Shown here: positions 8,691-16,931 of the stretch, one piece after another
Layout of the letters: each line of letters opens with the position of its first letter
Position numbering within the stretch: the first letter of the stretch is position 1
DNA from: Lysinibacillus_B sp036662795
GTDB taxonomy: Bacteria; Bacillota; Bacilli; Bacillales_A; Planococcaceae
Length of the DNA stretch: 64,000 bases
Direction of reading: 5' to 3'
Assembly (NCBI RefSeq): GCF_036662795.1
Contig: NZ_JBAFWZ010000016.1
Coordinates: forward strand, 1-64,000
Notes under the pieces: model-generated
Seen by the model: the letters and a program-made list of their open reading frames with translations, nothing else
Databases searched by the model: none
What the model was told of the DNA's origin: nothing
Translations under genes and position numbers: made by a program

Positions 8691-8963
8691 AATAAATTTC
8701 GTTGCGTGTTTTAAAACATCCGTAAACACTTTCATCGAATCGTACTTTTCAAAGTGCGCCATGTTAACTTTTTGCGGAATATCATCTTCTACTACGAAAA
8801 TTACATGTTCAAATAACTCTTTGTAAAAGTCCTCTGCTACACGATTTCCGTTTTCATCACGTGAATTGTCTTGAATTTGTACTGCTTTTTCAATACCTGG
8901 ATGTTGGAATAAGAAAGTGTCCCCACCGAATTCTTTTTTTTCTTGTTTACCTTTAATTGACAT
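8682..8963 (-). CDS. Tail assembly chaperone (XkdN-like)
   Basis: A 93-residue protein between tube and tape measure genes, the fixed position of tail chaperones. It begins MSIKGKQEKKEF; the frame is open up to 9047, but GGAGGT lies 10 nt before the ATG at 8963 and the upstream part overlaps a terminator, so this start is chosen. The C-terminus (FTDVLKHATKFIFR) is where a second frame continues. It guides tube polymerisation around the tape measure protein. Confidence 0.75.
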   Translation of the reverse strand: MSIKGKQEKKEFGGDTFLFQHPGIEKAVQIQDNSRDENGNRVAEDFYKELFEHVIFVVEDDIPQKVNMAHFEKYDSMKVFTDVLKHATKFIFR

Positions 8964-9017
8964 ACGTCTCCGTACCTCCTGCTTATGTTTTAAATGATTA
9001 GTTACATGATTTTTTTT

Positions 9018-9053
9018 CATAAAATAAAAGAGTGAGCAGTAGCCCACTCACTC
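9018..9053 (-). terminator. Rho-independent terminator after the tail tube gene
   Basis: GAGTGAG and CTCACTC form a perfect 7-bp stem with a 10-nt loop, followed on the minus strand by TTTTATTTT. It begins 8 nt after the tube gene stop and probably reduces expression of the downstream chaperone relative to the abundant tube and sheath. Confidence 0.7.
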
Positions 9054-9060
9054 CTTTCTG

Positions 9061-9465
9061 TTATTTTGTTTGATAATCAAATACTTTGATTGTGTATACT
9101 CGATTAGAAATCGATTTACCAAATTCCGCATCAGCTGGCTTTGTAACCATCGCACGGGATCCGCCTTTTACTTCTTTGACCTCGTTAACACTATTTACCC
9201 ACGCTGATACCATCTCACGATTATTCGCTAATTTATCTAAATACGATACCGACGGCGATGTTTGAGACAAAGTGACCTCGATAGTACCTAACGAATCGCC
9301 ATTGATAGCGATAGCAACGTCACCTTGAGCACCACTTGATGCTTCAAAGTTATCGTTGTCTTTAGAACATTTAACGAATGAACCATCTGGAAAACCGGTT
9401 AAAATAACACCACCGATTACCGTTGTTACTTTACGGGCATCGTAAGTTGCGATATGTCCTGACAT
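9061..9465 (-). CDS. Tail tube protein (DUF3277-like)
   Basis: A 134-residue protein with DARKVTTVIGGVILTGFPDGSF, then DNDNFEASSGAQGDVAIAIN and a closing VYTIKVFDYQTK strand, a pattern of the DUF3277 tail tube (core) proteins. It follows the sheath gene by 13 nt. GGAGGTATAGAGT precedes the ATG. It would form the inner tube of a contractile tail. Confidence 0.75.
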   Translation of the reverse strand: MSGHIATYDARKVTTVIGGVILTGFPDGSFVKCSKDNDNFEASSGAQGDVAIAINGDSLGTIEVTLSQTSPSVSYLDKLANNREMVSAWVNSVNEVKEVKGGSRAMVTKPADAEFGKSISNRVYTIKVFDYQTK

Positions 9466-9478
9466 ACTCTATACCTCC

Positions 9479-10483
9479 TTAGTAATTAACTACACCTTTA
9501 ATTGGGGCTACTTTGTGTATTGCTCCTGCTAATTCGAAATCAAAACTAAGCCCTCTATAAACTCGACTAGCACGTTCTGCAGCTGTTACCTCACTTCTAG
9601 ATAATGCATTGACTGTATATAAGAATTGCCCATTATCAGAACGAGCGATAATTCCTTGACGACCTGCAAGCTCCAATGTATCCGTTAATGCTGTAGTTAA
9701 CAAAGCGATATCAGAGTCCTCAAAAGCAATTTTTGCTGAATTATTTAACACTGCATCTATTGCATTTTTTGCATTTACCTTAATAAAGTCGATACCGTGT
9801 ATCACATCGATAAACTCACCAGAAGCTACTACACCTTCGCGAGTTTTCGGTTTGCCGGAAGTGTTAATATAAATATTAGCATTGGCATTTGTATAAGCTA
9901 ATGCTTGCGTAGTATTATTCATAGGTGTTACACCAACAAGGCTTTTAAATTTCCATGTGATTTCACCAACTGTACGACTACCACACGCTCCAATAAGTGC
10001 TGCATTCGCGTATTCCTCGCTGAGTTCAGGTGTTATTCCGAACAGAATAGTCCTTTCATATGCTAGTTCTTTCAAAGCTTCGGCCTCAACAGTGCTAGTC
10101 ACCAAATGAGCAGCCATTTTAAAATCTTTACCTTCTACTATTTCGGATATTTTTTTCTTTTCAGCAATTTCACCAGCATCAAGAATGACAAAATACCAAT
10201 CATTATCAAATACATCACGTAATACTACGTCTGATGTTTTTTCGACACTGTATGTCGCTACAGCAATTTTCGATGGACGATATTGCCCTTGATTTTCTAA
10301 AACTAGGGCAATTTTATATGCGCTGTGGTTATCGCCGTATGCTAATTTCACACTAGCTGCATCAGTGAATTCTGTATAGGTGCCTGCTTCCGTATGAGAC
10401 ACTAAAATTAATGGTGTACCAAGCCCAGTTAAAGAACCGGGTTTATTTACGTCAATGACTACTTGTACATCTTCGAATGCCAT
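9479..10483 (-). CDS. Contractile tail sheath protein (DUF3383-like)
   Basis: A 334-residue protein beginning MAFEDVQVVIDVNKPG and ending LAGAIHKVAPIKGVVNY. The N-terminal VVIDVN, central LAYERTILFGITPELS and C-terminal NGQFLYTVNALSRSEVTAAERASRVY regions agree with the short sheath family DUF3383. It is direct evidence for a myovirus morphotype. The start codon overlaps the stop of the neck gene within a few bases. Confidence 0.8.
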   Translation of the reverse strand: MAFEDVQVVIDVNKPGSLTGLGTPLILVSHTEAGTYTEFTDAASVKLAYGDNHSAYKIALVLENQGQYRPSKIAVATYSVEKTSDVVLRDVFDNDWYFVILDAGEIAEKKKISEIVEGKDFKMAAHLVTSTVEAEALKELAYERTILFGITPELSEEYANAALIGACGSRTVGEITWKFKSLVGVTPMNNTTQALAYTNANANIYINTSGKPKTREGVVASGEFIDVIHGIDFIKVNAKNAIDAVLNNSAKIAFEDSDIALLTTALTDTLELAGRQGIIARSDNGQFLYTVNALSRSEVTAAERASRVYRGLSFDFELAGAIHKVAPIKGVVNY

Positions 10484-10963
10484 CTAATTTTCCCCTCCTA
10501 AAATTACTTGATCTATTGTGTCAACTCCGTAAGATTCAGACCACGTTGTACGTATTTTCACATCGAAACCGATACGTCTTTCATAATCAACGGTTAAAAA
10601 AACATCACGATTTTCTGGAGGCATGACATCAACGATTGTGATACCTGATACCATCAATCCCTCATAGCCTCGTCCTTCAAAATATAGTTGGGCTTTTAAT
10701 GCTGTGTCCTCTGCTTCCTCAATAACTTGTGCATTTACAGTAATTGAGTAAACTAATTCGATATCTTGTGTGATGGTTTTAACACCCACGTTATCAATAC
10801 TGCTTCTGGTAGTACCTAATTTAATAGGTCCTGATATTTTTTTAATTGTTACGAACGGATATTCAGGTTTATCACCCATACCTTCAGCTTGAATAACCTC
10901 GATACCTAAATGATTCGATAATTTTTCTTGTAACGGATTCCAAATATCGTCGTATTTAAGCAT
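10484..10963 (-). CDS. Neck/tail terminator protein (LIC_12616-like)
   Basis: A 159-residue protein with IWNPLQEKLSNHLGIEVIQAEGMGDKPEYPFVTIK, the opening of neck terminator proteins that cap the sheath and tube, followed by the DIELVYSITVNAQ strand and VDYERRIGFDVKIRTTW. Position immediately before the sheath supports this. It overlaps its upstream neighbour by 8 bp. Confidence 0.7.
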   Translation of the reverse strand: MLKYDDIWNPLQEKLSNHLGIEVIQAEGMGDKPEYPFVTIKKISGPIKLGTTRSSIDNVGVKTITQDIELVYSITVNAQVIEEAEDTALKAQLYFEGRGYEGLMVSGITIVDVMPPENRDVFLTVDYERRIGFDVKIRTTWSESYGVDTIDQVILGGEN

Positions 10964-11327
10964 CTTTGGTCACTCCTTCCCATCGCATCAGATAAACATT
11001 TACATCCGTATAATCAGTGAAGTCCTTGAAAGCTTGTATAGTGTAAATCTCGCCCTTATATTTCGCCTTAGTTCCAATATCGATATGTTCGGTTGTAAGT
11101 AGCTTTTTTTCTTTCAGTGTGTATACACCACTTTCGACAAATCGTAACTCTTCACCGATACTTTTAGAACCAGCAACAATAGGCAAAATAATGCCTATCA
11201 TTTCAACTTCTCTTTGAGGTGGTTGTACCCATTTACCTTTTATATAGCTCCCTTTAGTTGCTACGAGAGCGATAAAAGGAACCCCATTCTGTGAAATTAC
11301 ATCAGCAAAAAGCATTTTCTTAGGCAT
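10956..11327 (-). CDS. Head-tail joining (head closure) protein
   Basis: A 123-residue beta-rich protein (KGKWVQPPQREVEMIGIILPIV, IDIGTKAKYKGEIYTIQAFKDF, ending VYLMRWEG). Size, fold pattern and position between the gp10-like and terminator genes are those of head closure proteins of SPP1/HK97 type. It overlaps both neighbours by 1 to 8 bp. Confidence 0.6.
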   Translation of the reverse strand: MPKKMLFADVISQNGVPFIALVATKGSYIKGKWVQPPQREVEMIGIILPIVAGSKSIGEELRFVESGVYTLKEKKLLTTEHIDIGTKAKYKGEIYTIQAFKDFTDYTDVNVYLMRWEGVTKDA

Positions 11328-11803
11328 TACACACTCACCACCCTGTAGGTTATTCGTTGTCGGAGTCCGGTAGTTGCTATTAATGGGTTACTTGATTTTT
11401 TAGCAGCAATAGTTGACGGCGCATTTGGTGGGTCCTTTAAATCCCTGATTTTAGCTCGTATATCTTTAACCATTCTTTCCCCCAACAATCCCAAAACTGA
11501 TTCGGCGTCGGAGTCAGAGATAATCGCTTTCTTAATTTGTCGTTTGAAAAATTCATACCATTCATTTTCTTTTTCATCAAAGGTAGAACGTATAAAGGAC
11601 CGCTCCGGAATGTTAATTGTCGCTTTTTTGGTATTGATAACCATTCCAAATTCGTGTACCGATGCAATCATTGCATAATCAGGATCTTTGCCGTCTCCAA
11701 ACACACCGACTTCTAAACGATATTTCTTTAAATCTTTTAAAAGTCTTGTGAGTTTTGGAATATTATTGTTATCTCTAACTCTAATTCGAATCCTAGCCAT
11801 CAT
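11327..11803 (-). CDS. HK97 gp10-like tail completion / minor structural protein
   Basis: About 158 residues with LEVGVFGDGKDPDYAMIASVHEFG and IPERSFIRSTFDEKENEW, the signature of HK97 gp10 proteins (the VHEFG and IPxRSF motifs). Two adjacent ATG codons (11803, 11800) and a GTG at 11812 compete; a weak GGGTG sits just before the ATGs, so 11803 is used. It overlaps the connector gene by 4 bp. Role: completion of the head-tail interface. Confidence 0.75.
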   Translation of the reverse strand: MMARIRIRVRDNNNIPKLTRLLKDLKKYRLEVGVFGDGKDPDYAMIASVHEFGMVINTKKATINIPERSFIRSTFDEKENEWYEFFKRQIKKAIISDSDAESVLGLLGERMVKDIRAKIRDLKDPPNAPSTIAAKKSSNPLIATTGLRQRITYRVVSV

Positions 11804-12156
11804 ATCACCCACAAATTAATGCCCTTTTTAGGGCTCTTCGCTTCTTCTAGCAAGCGTGTATACTCTTGACCGAACTTAGTAGCATTAATACCTAAATTTT
11901 TGCTAGGGTCGCTATATTGACGCTCAATAACGTCTACTTTTTCACGGATAACAGCTTGGTCTTCTGAGATACTTAATGTTGTTAAATGAGCAGCTAAATA
12001 GCGCGTTAATTTTTCGTGATAGTTTTCAGGAACATTAGAAGAGGACACTTCCAAAGAAGCATCCTCAATGTACATTGTTAATCGCTCATCAGTGATACTT
12101 GTAAAGTCATCACTTAACATGCGAACTCGTTCAATTGTTGTAAGCATAACGCTCAC
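11800..12156 (-). CDS. Head-tail connector (DUF4054-like adaptor)
   Basis: A 118-residue protein with SDDFTSITDERLTMYIEDASLEVSSSNV, matching the helical head-tail adaptor family that binds under the portal. LTRYLAAHLTTLSISE follows, also typical. Its place between capsid and gp10-like genes agrees. Confidence 0.7.
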   Translation of the reverse strand: MSVMLTTIERVRMLSDDFTSITDERLTMYIEDASLEVSSSNVPENYHEKLTRYLAAHLTTLSISEDQAVIREKVDVIERQYSDPSKNLGINATKFGQEYTRLLEEAKSPKKGINLWVI

Positions 12157-12162
12157 TCCTTA

Positions 12163-12468
12163 TTATTGAGCTTTTAGCTCATCAATACGTTTGTCGATAG
12201 CATCGAGAACTGTTTTGCGTGATTCTTCCGCTTTTAAATTTTCGAGCATATCAACATCAAATGCATCATTAATCATAGCAATTGTTTCTTCAGCATTTGG
12301 CTTCTTTTTCGTTTTTTCGTAAACAAATTCACCTTTTTCATCTAAATGCTGCATTAATGGGTGGGAAAGGAATTGCTCGAATTCCTTCTCCTCCACATCA
12401 TTTGTACCTGGTACAAGTGTCAAACCGTTTGCTGTATACGAGTGATTCCCTTTATTTTGCACTAACAT
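12163..12468 (-). CDS. Small structural-region protein, unknown
   Basis: A 101-residue protein starting MLVQNKGNHSYTANGLTLVPGTNDV, a beta-hairpin element common in phage head-completion region proteins, followed by an acidic helical tail with AEESRKTVLDAIDKRIDEL. The frame opens at 12498, but AAGGAGGAATATTAT precedes the ATG at 12468. It lies between the major capsid protein and the connector. The function is unknown; a Rho N-like or fibre-like accessory head protein is possible. Confidence 0.6.
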   Translation of the reverse strand: MLVQNKGNHSYTANGLTLVPGTNDVEEKEFEQFLSHPLMQHLDEKGEFVYEKTKKKPNAEETIAMINDAFDVDMLENLKAEESRKTVLDAIDKRIDELKAQ

Positions 12469-12481
12469 ATAATATTCCTCC

Positions 12482-13384
12482 TTAAATTCCGTCCGCACGG
12501 CAAATAGCCATTGGATAACGAATGATTAATCCAGTAGTACGTTCCTCGAAAGGCACTTTCGTATTCGGGAATGCATATTCTTGCGGATGTCGCGTAACGT
12601 CCATCGGAATACCAAGTTCCACTACAGATGGCGAAGAATCGAGGACAACGAAGCATTCAGAAGCTGCCAACCCTTTTTTAGCAAGATCATTTACAGTTTC
12701 AATACGTTTGAACCAATTTTGAGATTTAATATACTCCAGTACAGACTGCTGCGTGAATTCATTAAATGTTTTTTCTAGCTCCTCGTATGAATCTGGTGTT
12801 AATAACAGCGTATCAGCTTCATGACCATTTAATTTATTGATCATATTTTTAGCTTTACGGATGTCAGCGACGATTTCTTTACCCGTTTTGTCCTTCCACT
12901 TTGTAGAAGAACCAGCTTCGTTATTCGGAGTAGCATACACTTGAATGCCTACTGCATCTGTTAAGCCTTTAATTCCGTGCTCTTTATCACCTGAAAGGGC
13001 AATCTGATTCTCCTTTTCAGCAATCGCTTTACGCACTGTATCAGCTTTCGTCACATCGATGGGACGACCTGCCATTTGTGCCTCACGTACTTCTTGTACA
13101 GAAATATTAAAAGCGGCAGCGATGGAATAAATTTTCACCGTTTCTTCTGTTAAATCCGCATCCACTAAAGGAACATCCGTTGCACCAGGAGCTAAGATTT
13201 TAGCAGCACCTGAACGTGTCATAACATCATAACTGTACGTTTTTGCTCCTGCTGGAATATCTGTTTTCAACGAGAAAATAGAGCGCGCTTTCAATTCAGA
13301 AGCATGTGGCTCATAAATTCGTTTATCGATAGCATTTAAGTCTTGTGGACGGATTAATGCGTCCCCTCGGTATTGTGTTGGCAT
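12482..13384 (-). CDS. Major capsid protein (DUF2184-like)
   Basis: A 300-residue protein with RPQDLNAIDKRIYEPHASELKARSIF, EETVKIYSIAAAFNISVQEVREAQMAG, and IPMDVTRHPQEYAFPNTKVPFEERTTG followed by an IIRYP strand. This order (N-arm, spine helix after a FNIS segment, P-domain with VPFEERTTG) is that of the DUF2184 HK97-fold capsid/encapsulin-like family. There is no sign of a cleaved long N-terminal delta domain. It is next to the decoration protein gene as usual. Confidence 0.8.
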   Translation of the reverse strand: MPTQYRGDALIRPQDLNAIDKRIYEPHASELKARSIFSLKTDIPAGAKTYSYDVMTRSGAAKILAPGATDVPLVDADLTEETVKIYSIAAAFNISVQEVREAQMAGRPIDVTKADTVRKAIAEKENQIALSGDKEHGIKGLTDAVGIQVYATPNNEAGSSTKWKDKTGKEIVADIRKAKNMINKLNGHEADTLLLTPDSYEELEKTFNEFTQQSVLEYIKSQNWFKRIETVNDLAKKGLAASECFVVLDSSPSVVELGIPMDVTRHPQEYAFPNTKVPFEERTTGLIIRYPMAICRADGI

Positions 13385-13402
13385 ATAAGTTTCCTCCCTT
13401 TA

Positions 13403-13855
13403 CTAAGGTAAATTAATTTCGATTTCAACTAATTGATTAGCAGCAGCATTAGATTTAAACACCGCATTTTTTACATCGATTACCGATGCACCTGAAGCAA
13501 CAAATTTCTGCGTTGATGGGTCCACTTTAACAGCTTGGCCATTAATGACATCGCCACCTGCAACAACAAAAATACGACCACGTTTTACAATGGCAGCAGG
13601 CTCCCCTACTGGGTAGTTTTGGTCGTCTTTTTTCTCTACGTAATCGTGAACATTCTGCGCTAATGCGATACCGATAACAGTACCACTAGTTGCAATAGGT
13701 TTAATTGCAGTACCCGTTGCATTTAACTGAACGGCCGCACCGAAAGGCACCGTTGCTTCTACTGCGTATGTGTCAGCCGTGTAATCTTGATAACTTGATA
13801 ATTGCCCGGCTTTACCTGCAGGGCTCATGTAATCTGGATAATTTGTGATAGGCAT
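13403..13855 (-). CDS. Head decoration / structural cement protein
   Basis: A 150-residue beta-rich protein (PITNYPDYMSPAGKAGQLS, TVIGIALAQNVHDYV, AAIVKRGRIFVVAGGDVINGQAVKVDP). The pattern of surface strands and a repeated A/G-rich fold resembles the gp24-like cement proteins that bind capsid trimers. It lies between scaffold and capsid genes, the usual place. Confidence 0.7.
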   Translation of the reverse strand: MPITNYPDYMSPAGKAGQLSSYQDYTADTYAVEATVPFGAAVQLNATGTAIKPIATSGTVIGIALAQNVHDYVEKKDDQNYPVGEPAAIVKRGRIFVVAGGDVINGQAVKVDPSTQKFVASGASVIDVKNAVFKSNAAANQLVEIEINLP

Positions 13856-13868
13856 ATGATTGTCCTCC

Positions 13869-14951
13869 TTATGAACGCATGTTTAAGCGTTTATTTTTCA
13901 TTTCTTGTAATGCTGTGTCTCCAGCTGCATCACCAGTAAACGCAGCGTTATGACCCGTGCTAGAAAAACCAGTTGCTTGCACTTGCTCTACTGTTGCATC
14001 AAAAAAGGCGTTGATATAATCGTCTGATTTACCATCGCCTTTAAAGTCCTGTTTAGTTGTAGCAATTACAGCTTCCTTCACTTCACGATCTGTTTTACCT
14101 GCAAAGTCGAACGAATCACCTAACAGTTGTTTAGAAGCGTCAATTAACTGTACACGTGCCTCAACGTGTTTATCTAATTCATCGGCTGATACTTGCTTTG
14201 CCTTTTCATCTTCGAGATCTTTTTCGGTCTTTTGTAATTTTGCTTCAAGTGCATCGTAGCGACCTTGTAAAGCATCAACCTGTGCTGTTTTTGCATCTGC
14301 AGCAACTACCTGAGCTTGTAACTTCTCGATGTGAGCTTTCACAACTGAATCTACTTCATAATCTTTTCCGTCAATTTTATATATTGGCATTGTATGCCCT
14401 CCTTTATTTATATCATCATTTACTTGCCATGCGTCTGAATCTGCACGAATAGCAACTTCAGGACCTGCGCGCCCTCTTTCAACAATGGCAATATGATTAA
14501 TTTCAATATTACGTTGCACATACTCGTAATTTTGCCCATCGTATGTGCCAGTTTCAGCAACTACATCCGACATGAAACCAATACTGATTTCGTTCTTTCC
14601 ATCGTAAATTTTCTGAATGAGCTCTTTATCTGTTATGGTAAGCGATACATAGAGCTTTAAATCCTCAACGCGTGAATCGGTATGACTCATACCCTTCGCA
14701 TACGATTGATAGTTATCAAGCGTTACCGGCTCATTCGGATGCTCATCTGTAATTGGTTTAGAACGAGCCGAACGTAATGTACGATCACTGAAAATTTCTT
14801 CCGGAAGTTTAGCCTCCATTTGAACAGTTCCATCTTGTCGTTGATACGGAAAGACACCAGGTCGGGTAATCGGCACATTAACCGTTAAATACCCTTCTGG
14901 TGTTTCGCTGTAGTCTTTGATATAAGATGTGTCATAGCGTTGTAGTTTCAA
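13869..14951 (-). CDS. DUF2213 prohead protease and scaffold fusion
   Basis: About 360 residues. The N-terminal 170 residues (PEGYLTVNVPITRPGVFPY, TDEHPNEPVTLDN, then EISIGFMSDVV and NHIAIVERGRAGP) match DUF2213; the conserved DEHP and GFMSD/HIAIV motifs suggest a U35/serine-type prohead protease. From about residue 205 a helical, Gln/Lys/Glu-rich coiled coil follows, suitable as internal scaffold. The frame is open to 14981, but GAGAGGGGGTG 5 nt before a TTG at 14951 fixes the start there; the upstream part overlaps a terminator. Confidence 0.75.
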   Translation of the reverse strand: MKLQRYDTSYIKDYSETPEGYLTVNVPITRPGVFPYQRQDGTVQMEAKLPEEIFSDRTLRSARSKPITDEHPNEPVTLDNYQSYAKGMSHTDSRVEDLKLYVSLTITDKELIQKIYDGKNEISIGFMSDVVAETGTYDGQNYEYVQRNIEINHIAIVERGRAGPEVAIRADSDAWQVNDDINKGGHTMPIYKIDGKDYEVDSVVKAHIEKLQAQVVAADAKTAQVDALQGRYDALEAKLQKTEKDLEDEKAKQVSADELDKHVEARVQLIDASKQLLGDSFDFAGKTDREVKEAVIATTKQDFKGDGKSDDYINAFFDATVEQVQATGFSSTGHNAAFTGDAAGDTALQEMKNKRLNMRS

Positions 14952-14967
14952 GTTTTCACCCCCTCTC

Positions 14968-14999
14968 AAAATAAAAAACACCCTCAGATAAAAGGGTGT
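14968..14999 (-). terminator. Terminator of the lipoprotein gene
   Basis: ACACCC and GGGTGT pair around a 10-nt loop; the minus-strand tail is TTTTTTATTTT. It lies 7 nt after the lipoprotein stop and isolates the cargo cassette from the capsid operon. Confidence 0.7.
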
Positions 15000-15005
15000 T
15001 CGAGT

Positions 15006-15350
15006 TTATTTAACTTTTTTGAATACCTCTAATGCTATTTCATCGCTTGTTTCAATTAAGAATGCGCCATTAGAGGGCCAATCTTTCAACAACTCATTTT
15101 CTTTTTTTGCATCTTCTAATGCATCTACTGATTCAAATTCGTAGATTTTAACAACATTACTCTCGTTGTAAAACATCACGCCATCTTTCGCATTAAGCAT
15201 TTGGAACATTGGCTTTTCTGATGTATCAATTGTTATTCCTTCTTTTTCAAAAGCTTCTACTATAGATTCCATTGATACTTTTGATTCGGCAGAATCCCCA
15301 CAAGCTACTAAAAGTACGGCAGCAAATAATAGTACTAATATTTTTTTCAT
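15006..15350 (-). CDS. Small prophage lipoprotein
   Basis: A 114-residue protein. MKKILVLLFAAVLLVACG is a lipoprotein signal peptide with lipobox LVAC; Cys16 would be lipidated after cleavage. The mature part is acidic (DSAESKVSMESIVEAFEKEG). GGAGGCGATAAA precedes the ATG at 15350; the frame is open to 15380. Lipoproteins of this size in prophages often change the host surface or block superinfection, but that is an inference. Own terminator, and no similar gene elsewhere in the phage. Confidence 0.75.
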   Translation of the reverse strand: MKKILVLLFAAVLLVACGDSAESKVSMESIVEAFEKEGITIDTSEKPMFQMLNAKDGVMFYNESNVVKIYEFESVDALEDAKKENELLKDWPSNGAFLIETSDEIALEVFKKVK

Positions 15351-15463
15351 TTTATCGCCTCCTAATACTAATATACACAATTTGTAGATGTTTCCATATA
15401 TTATATATAATTTTTAATATAAAAAAGTTTTATCATTATTGTTATTTAGGTATTTGTATGGTG

Positions 15464-15494
15464 AAAATGAAAAACACTCTCATGCGAGAGTGTT
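15464..15494. terminator. Bidirectional-type hairpin with T tract
   Basis: AACACTCTC and GAGAGTGTT form a perfect 9-bp stem with loop ATGC. On the minus strand it is followed by TTTTCATTTTC, so it ends the 85-residue gene, whose stop codon lies inside the hairpin. Confidence 0.7.
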
Positions 15495-15737
15495 TACTAA
15501 TACTAATTTTCTTTTTTCGATTTGATTCAAAAGCATGATATGCATTGTTTTTGTTAAAGGACTTCTCTCTTTCGAAAATAGTCCGTATTCTTTTATATCC
15601 AATAGCCAATGATCGCTAATTTCTTCTAACGTATTACGCCACCAGTGTCCAATGTCTTTCGTAGTTGGTGGAGTTACTTCGATTGCATGTGAAAATTTTG
15701 TTAATAATTCTAATAATGCTATATCTTTTGGATTCAT
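15480..15737 (-). CDS. Hypothetical small protein of the cargo cassette
   Basis: An 85-residue protein starting MNPKDIALLELLTKFSHAIE and ending VLVNTLA; it has basic helices and no membrane segment. TTAAGGAGGATAAAAA precedes the ATG. Its stop is inside the terminator hairpin. The promoter of the proposed plus-strand RNA overlaps its 5' end, so the two may interfere. Function not recognised. Confidence 0.55.
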   Translation of the reverse strand: MNPKDIALLELLTKFSHAIEVTPPTTKDIGHWWRNTLEEISDHWLLDIKEYGLFSKERSPLTKTMHIMLLNQIEKRKLVLVNTLA

Positions 15738-15756
15738 TTTTTATCCTCCTTAAAAT
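15728..15756 (+). promoter_or_regulatory. Putative sigma-A promoter for the plus-strand RNA
   Basis: TTGGAT (15728-15733), 17 nt, TAAAAT (15751-15756). Initiation would be near 15761-15764, directly at the 5' arm of the predicted outer stem. Confidence 0.5.
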
Positions 15757-15762
15757 TCAGAG

Positions 15763-15904
15763 GACATCCACGTTTATAATTAACCTTTTTAGGTTAACAT
15801 GTTATTATTAATATGTTATTATTAAAACGTTATATTAAGTTTCGAGTGGATGTCACTCAGTTTTCTGTCATGTTTTAAGCTGCAACTTAAGACATGATTT
15901 TTTT
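15763..15904 (+). ncRNA. Candidate structured small RNA in the prophage cassette
   Basis: About 142 nt with no reading frame of length. GACATCCAC (15763-15771) pairs with GTGGATGTC (15846-15854), enclosing an AT-rich core made of near-identical repeats (ATGTTATTATTAA twice and a third shorter copy, 15800-15838). It ends with an 11-bp hairpin (15869-15879 with 15886-15896, one G-U pair) followed by seven T. A promoter-like element lies 7 nt upstream. It is antisense to the untranslated stretch between the antirepressor and the 85-residue gene. No known family is recognised. Confidence 0.5.
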
Positions 15905-15914
15905 ATGTTTTAAT

Positions 15915-16694
15915 TTAACTTGCTGCTCCATTTAATATTTCCTCGATTTTCTTTTTTCCTTTTTCGAAATAACGGAATGACTCAACTTGTTTACTGCTAT
16001 ACTTAGCCTTGTCTAATGCGAAATAACCATATTCTGATGTTTTAAGGTTGTGTTTATTTGCAATAGAGCCAACCTTTTGTGCAGAGATACCTAACTCCTC
16101 ACCAATATCCGTTGCAGTATATGTCTTCTCTACCTCAGGACGATGCTCGATTGCTTTCTCTGTTAATACTTCTAAAGCATTTATGTTTAGTAATTCAACC
16201 GCTACAGGTGAAAGTGTTTTATTTTTTTGCATGTCCAAAATTAACTTAGCTTGACGTGTACGACTATTATTAAGCATTGCTTCTGCACGCATTTTTTTGA
16301 TCTCTAGTTCTGCATCTAATGTTTGTGGTTGAACAAGAATAGTCTCTCCTTTACGCAGCGCTTTTAGAGTTTTGCGGACAAATGCTCGGAATACTTTTGC
16401 TTTAGGTTGAGATGATAACATTGTTACTTCGTATATACCATCTTCCGAAAAGATACGTCTTTCCCTCTTTACTTGCCGTTTACCTTCAACCACTGACAGT
16501 TTGTGGGTAGTTGAAAACTCACTATCTTTTAAATATTCATTACGAGAAACAATTTGTTCTACACCGTTTTTGTCTGCGTATTCTAAGGCTTGGGCTAGTT
16601 GGTCAATTGTCATAAACACATCGCCATTTTCATTCTGCCAAAAATCGCACATAACCGAATTAAATTGTTGTTGTGTTGCTAATGCTAGATTCAT
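15915..16694 (-). CDS. BRO-N-type phage antirepressor
   Basis: A 259-residue protein. The N-terminal domain (FNSVMCDFWQNENGDVFMTIDQLAQALEYADKNG, then RRIFSEDGIYEVTMLSSQPKAKVFRAFVR) is the BRO/antirepressor fold; the last 90 residues carry a second DNA-binding-like region (TYTATDIGEELGISAQKVGSIANKHNLKT). Such proteins bind and inactivate phage repressors. Its ATG overlaps the stop of the small regulator gene (TAATG), so the two form an operon from a strong promoter at 16968-16996. Confidence 0.8.
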   Translation of the reverse strand: MNLALATQQQFNSVMCDFWQNENGDVFMTIDQLAQALEYADKNGVEQIVSRNEYLKDSEFSTTHKLSVVEGKRQVKRERRIFSEDGIYEVTMLSSQPKAKVFRAFVRKTLKALRKGETILVQPQTLDAELEIKKMRAEAMLNNSRTRQAKLILDMQKNKTLSPVAVELLNINALEVLTEKAIEHRPEVEKTYTATDIGEELGISAQKVGSIANKHNLKTSEYGYFALDKAKYSSKQVESFRYFEKGKKKIEEILNGAAS

Positions 16695-16900
16695 TAAACT
16701 GCCTCCTTTTCAATTTCGAATAAATCACCAACTTTGCATTCTAGAAAAAAACATAAAGCTTCTAGCGTTTGAAATTGAACACCTTTTGCTGTTTCATGAT
16801 ACAAGGAGCTGATTGTATTTCTAGATAAACCTGTTAACTCAGCCACTTGAGAAATATTCAACTTCCTTTTCGCTAAAATAATCCGTAAATTATTCCGCAC
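16694..16900 (-). CDS. Cro/CI-type HTH regulator
   Basis: A 68-residue HTH protein (LRIILAKRKLNISQVAELTGLSRNTISSLY) of the YozG type. GGAGGG lies 7 nt before a GTG at 16900 and is the likely start; an upstream ATG at 16930 is part of an AT-rich leader without a ribosome binding site. It is paralogous to the N-terminal domain of the divergent regulator at 17066 (both have GiQF/GVQF and LTGLSR/RTGISR). Cro-like role in a two-gene switch is inferred. Confidence 0.75.
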   Translation of the reverse strand: MRNNLRIILAKRKLNISQVAELTGLSRNTISSLYHETAKGVQFQTLEALCFFLECKVGDLFEIEKEAV

Positions 16901-16931
16901 AATACACCCTCCTTTTTTATATAAATTCAAA

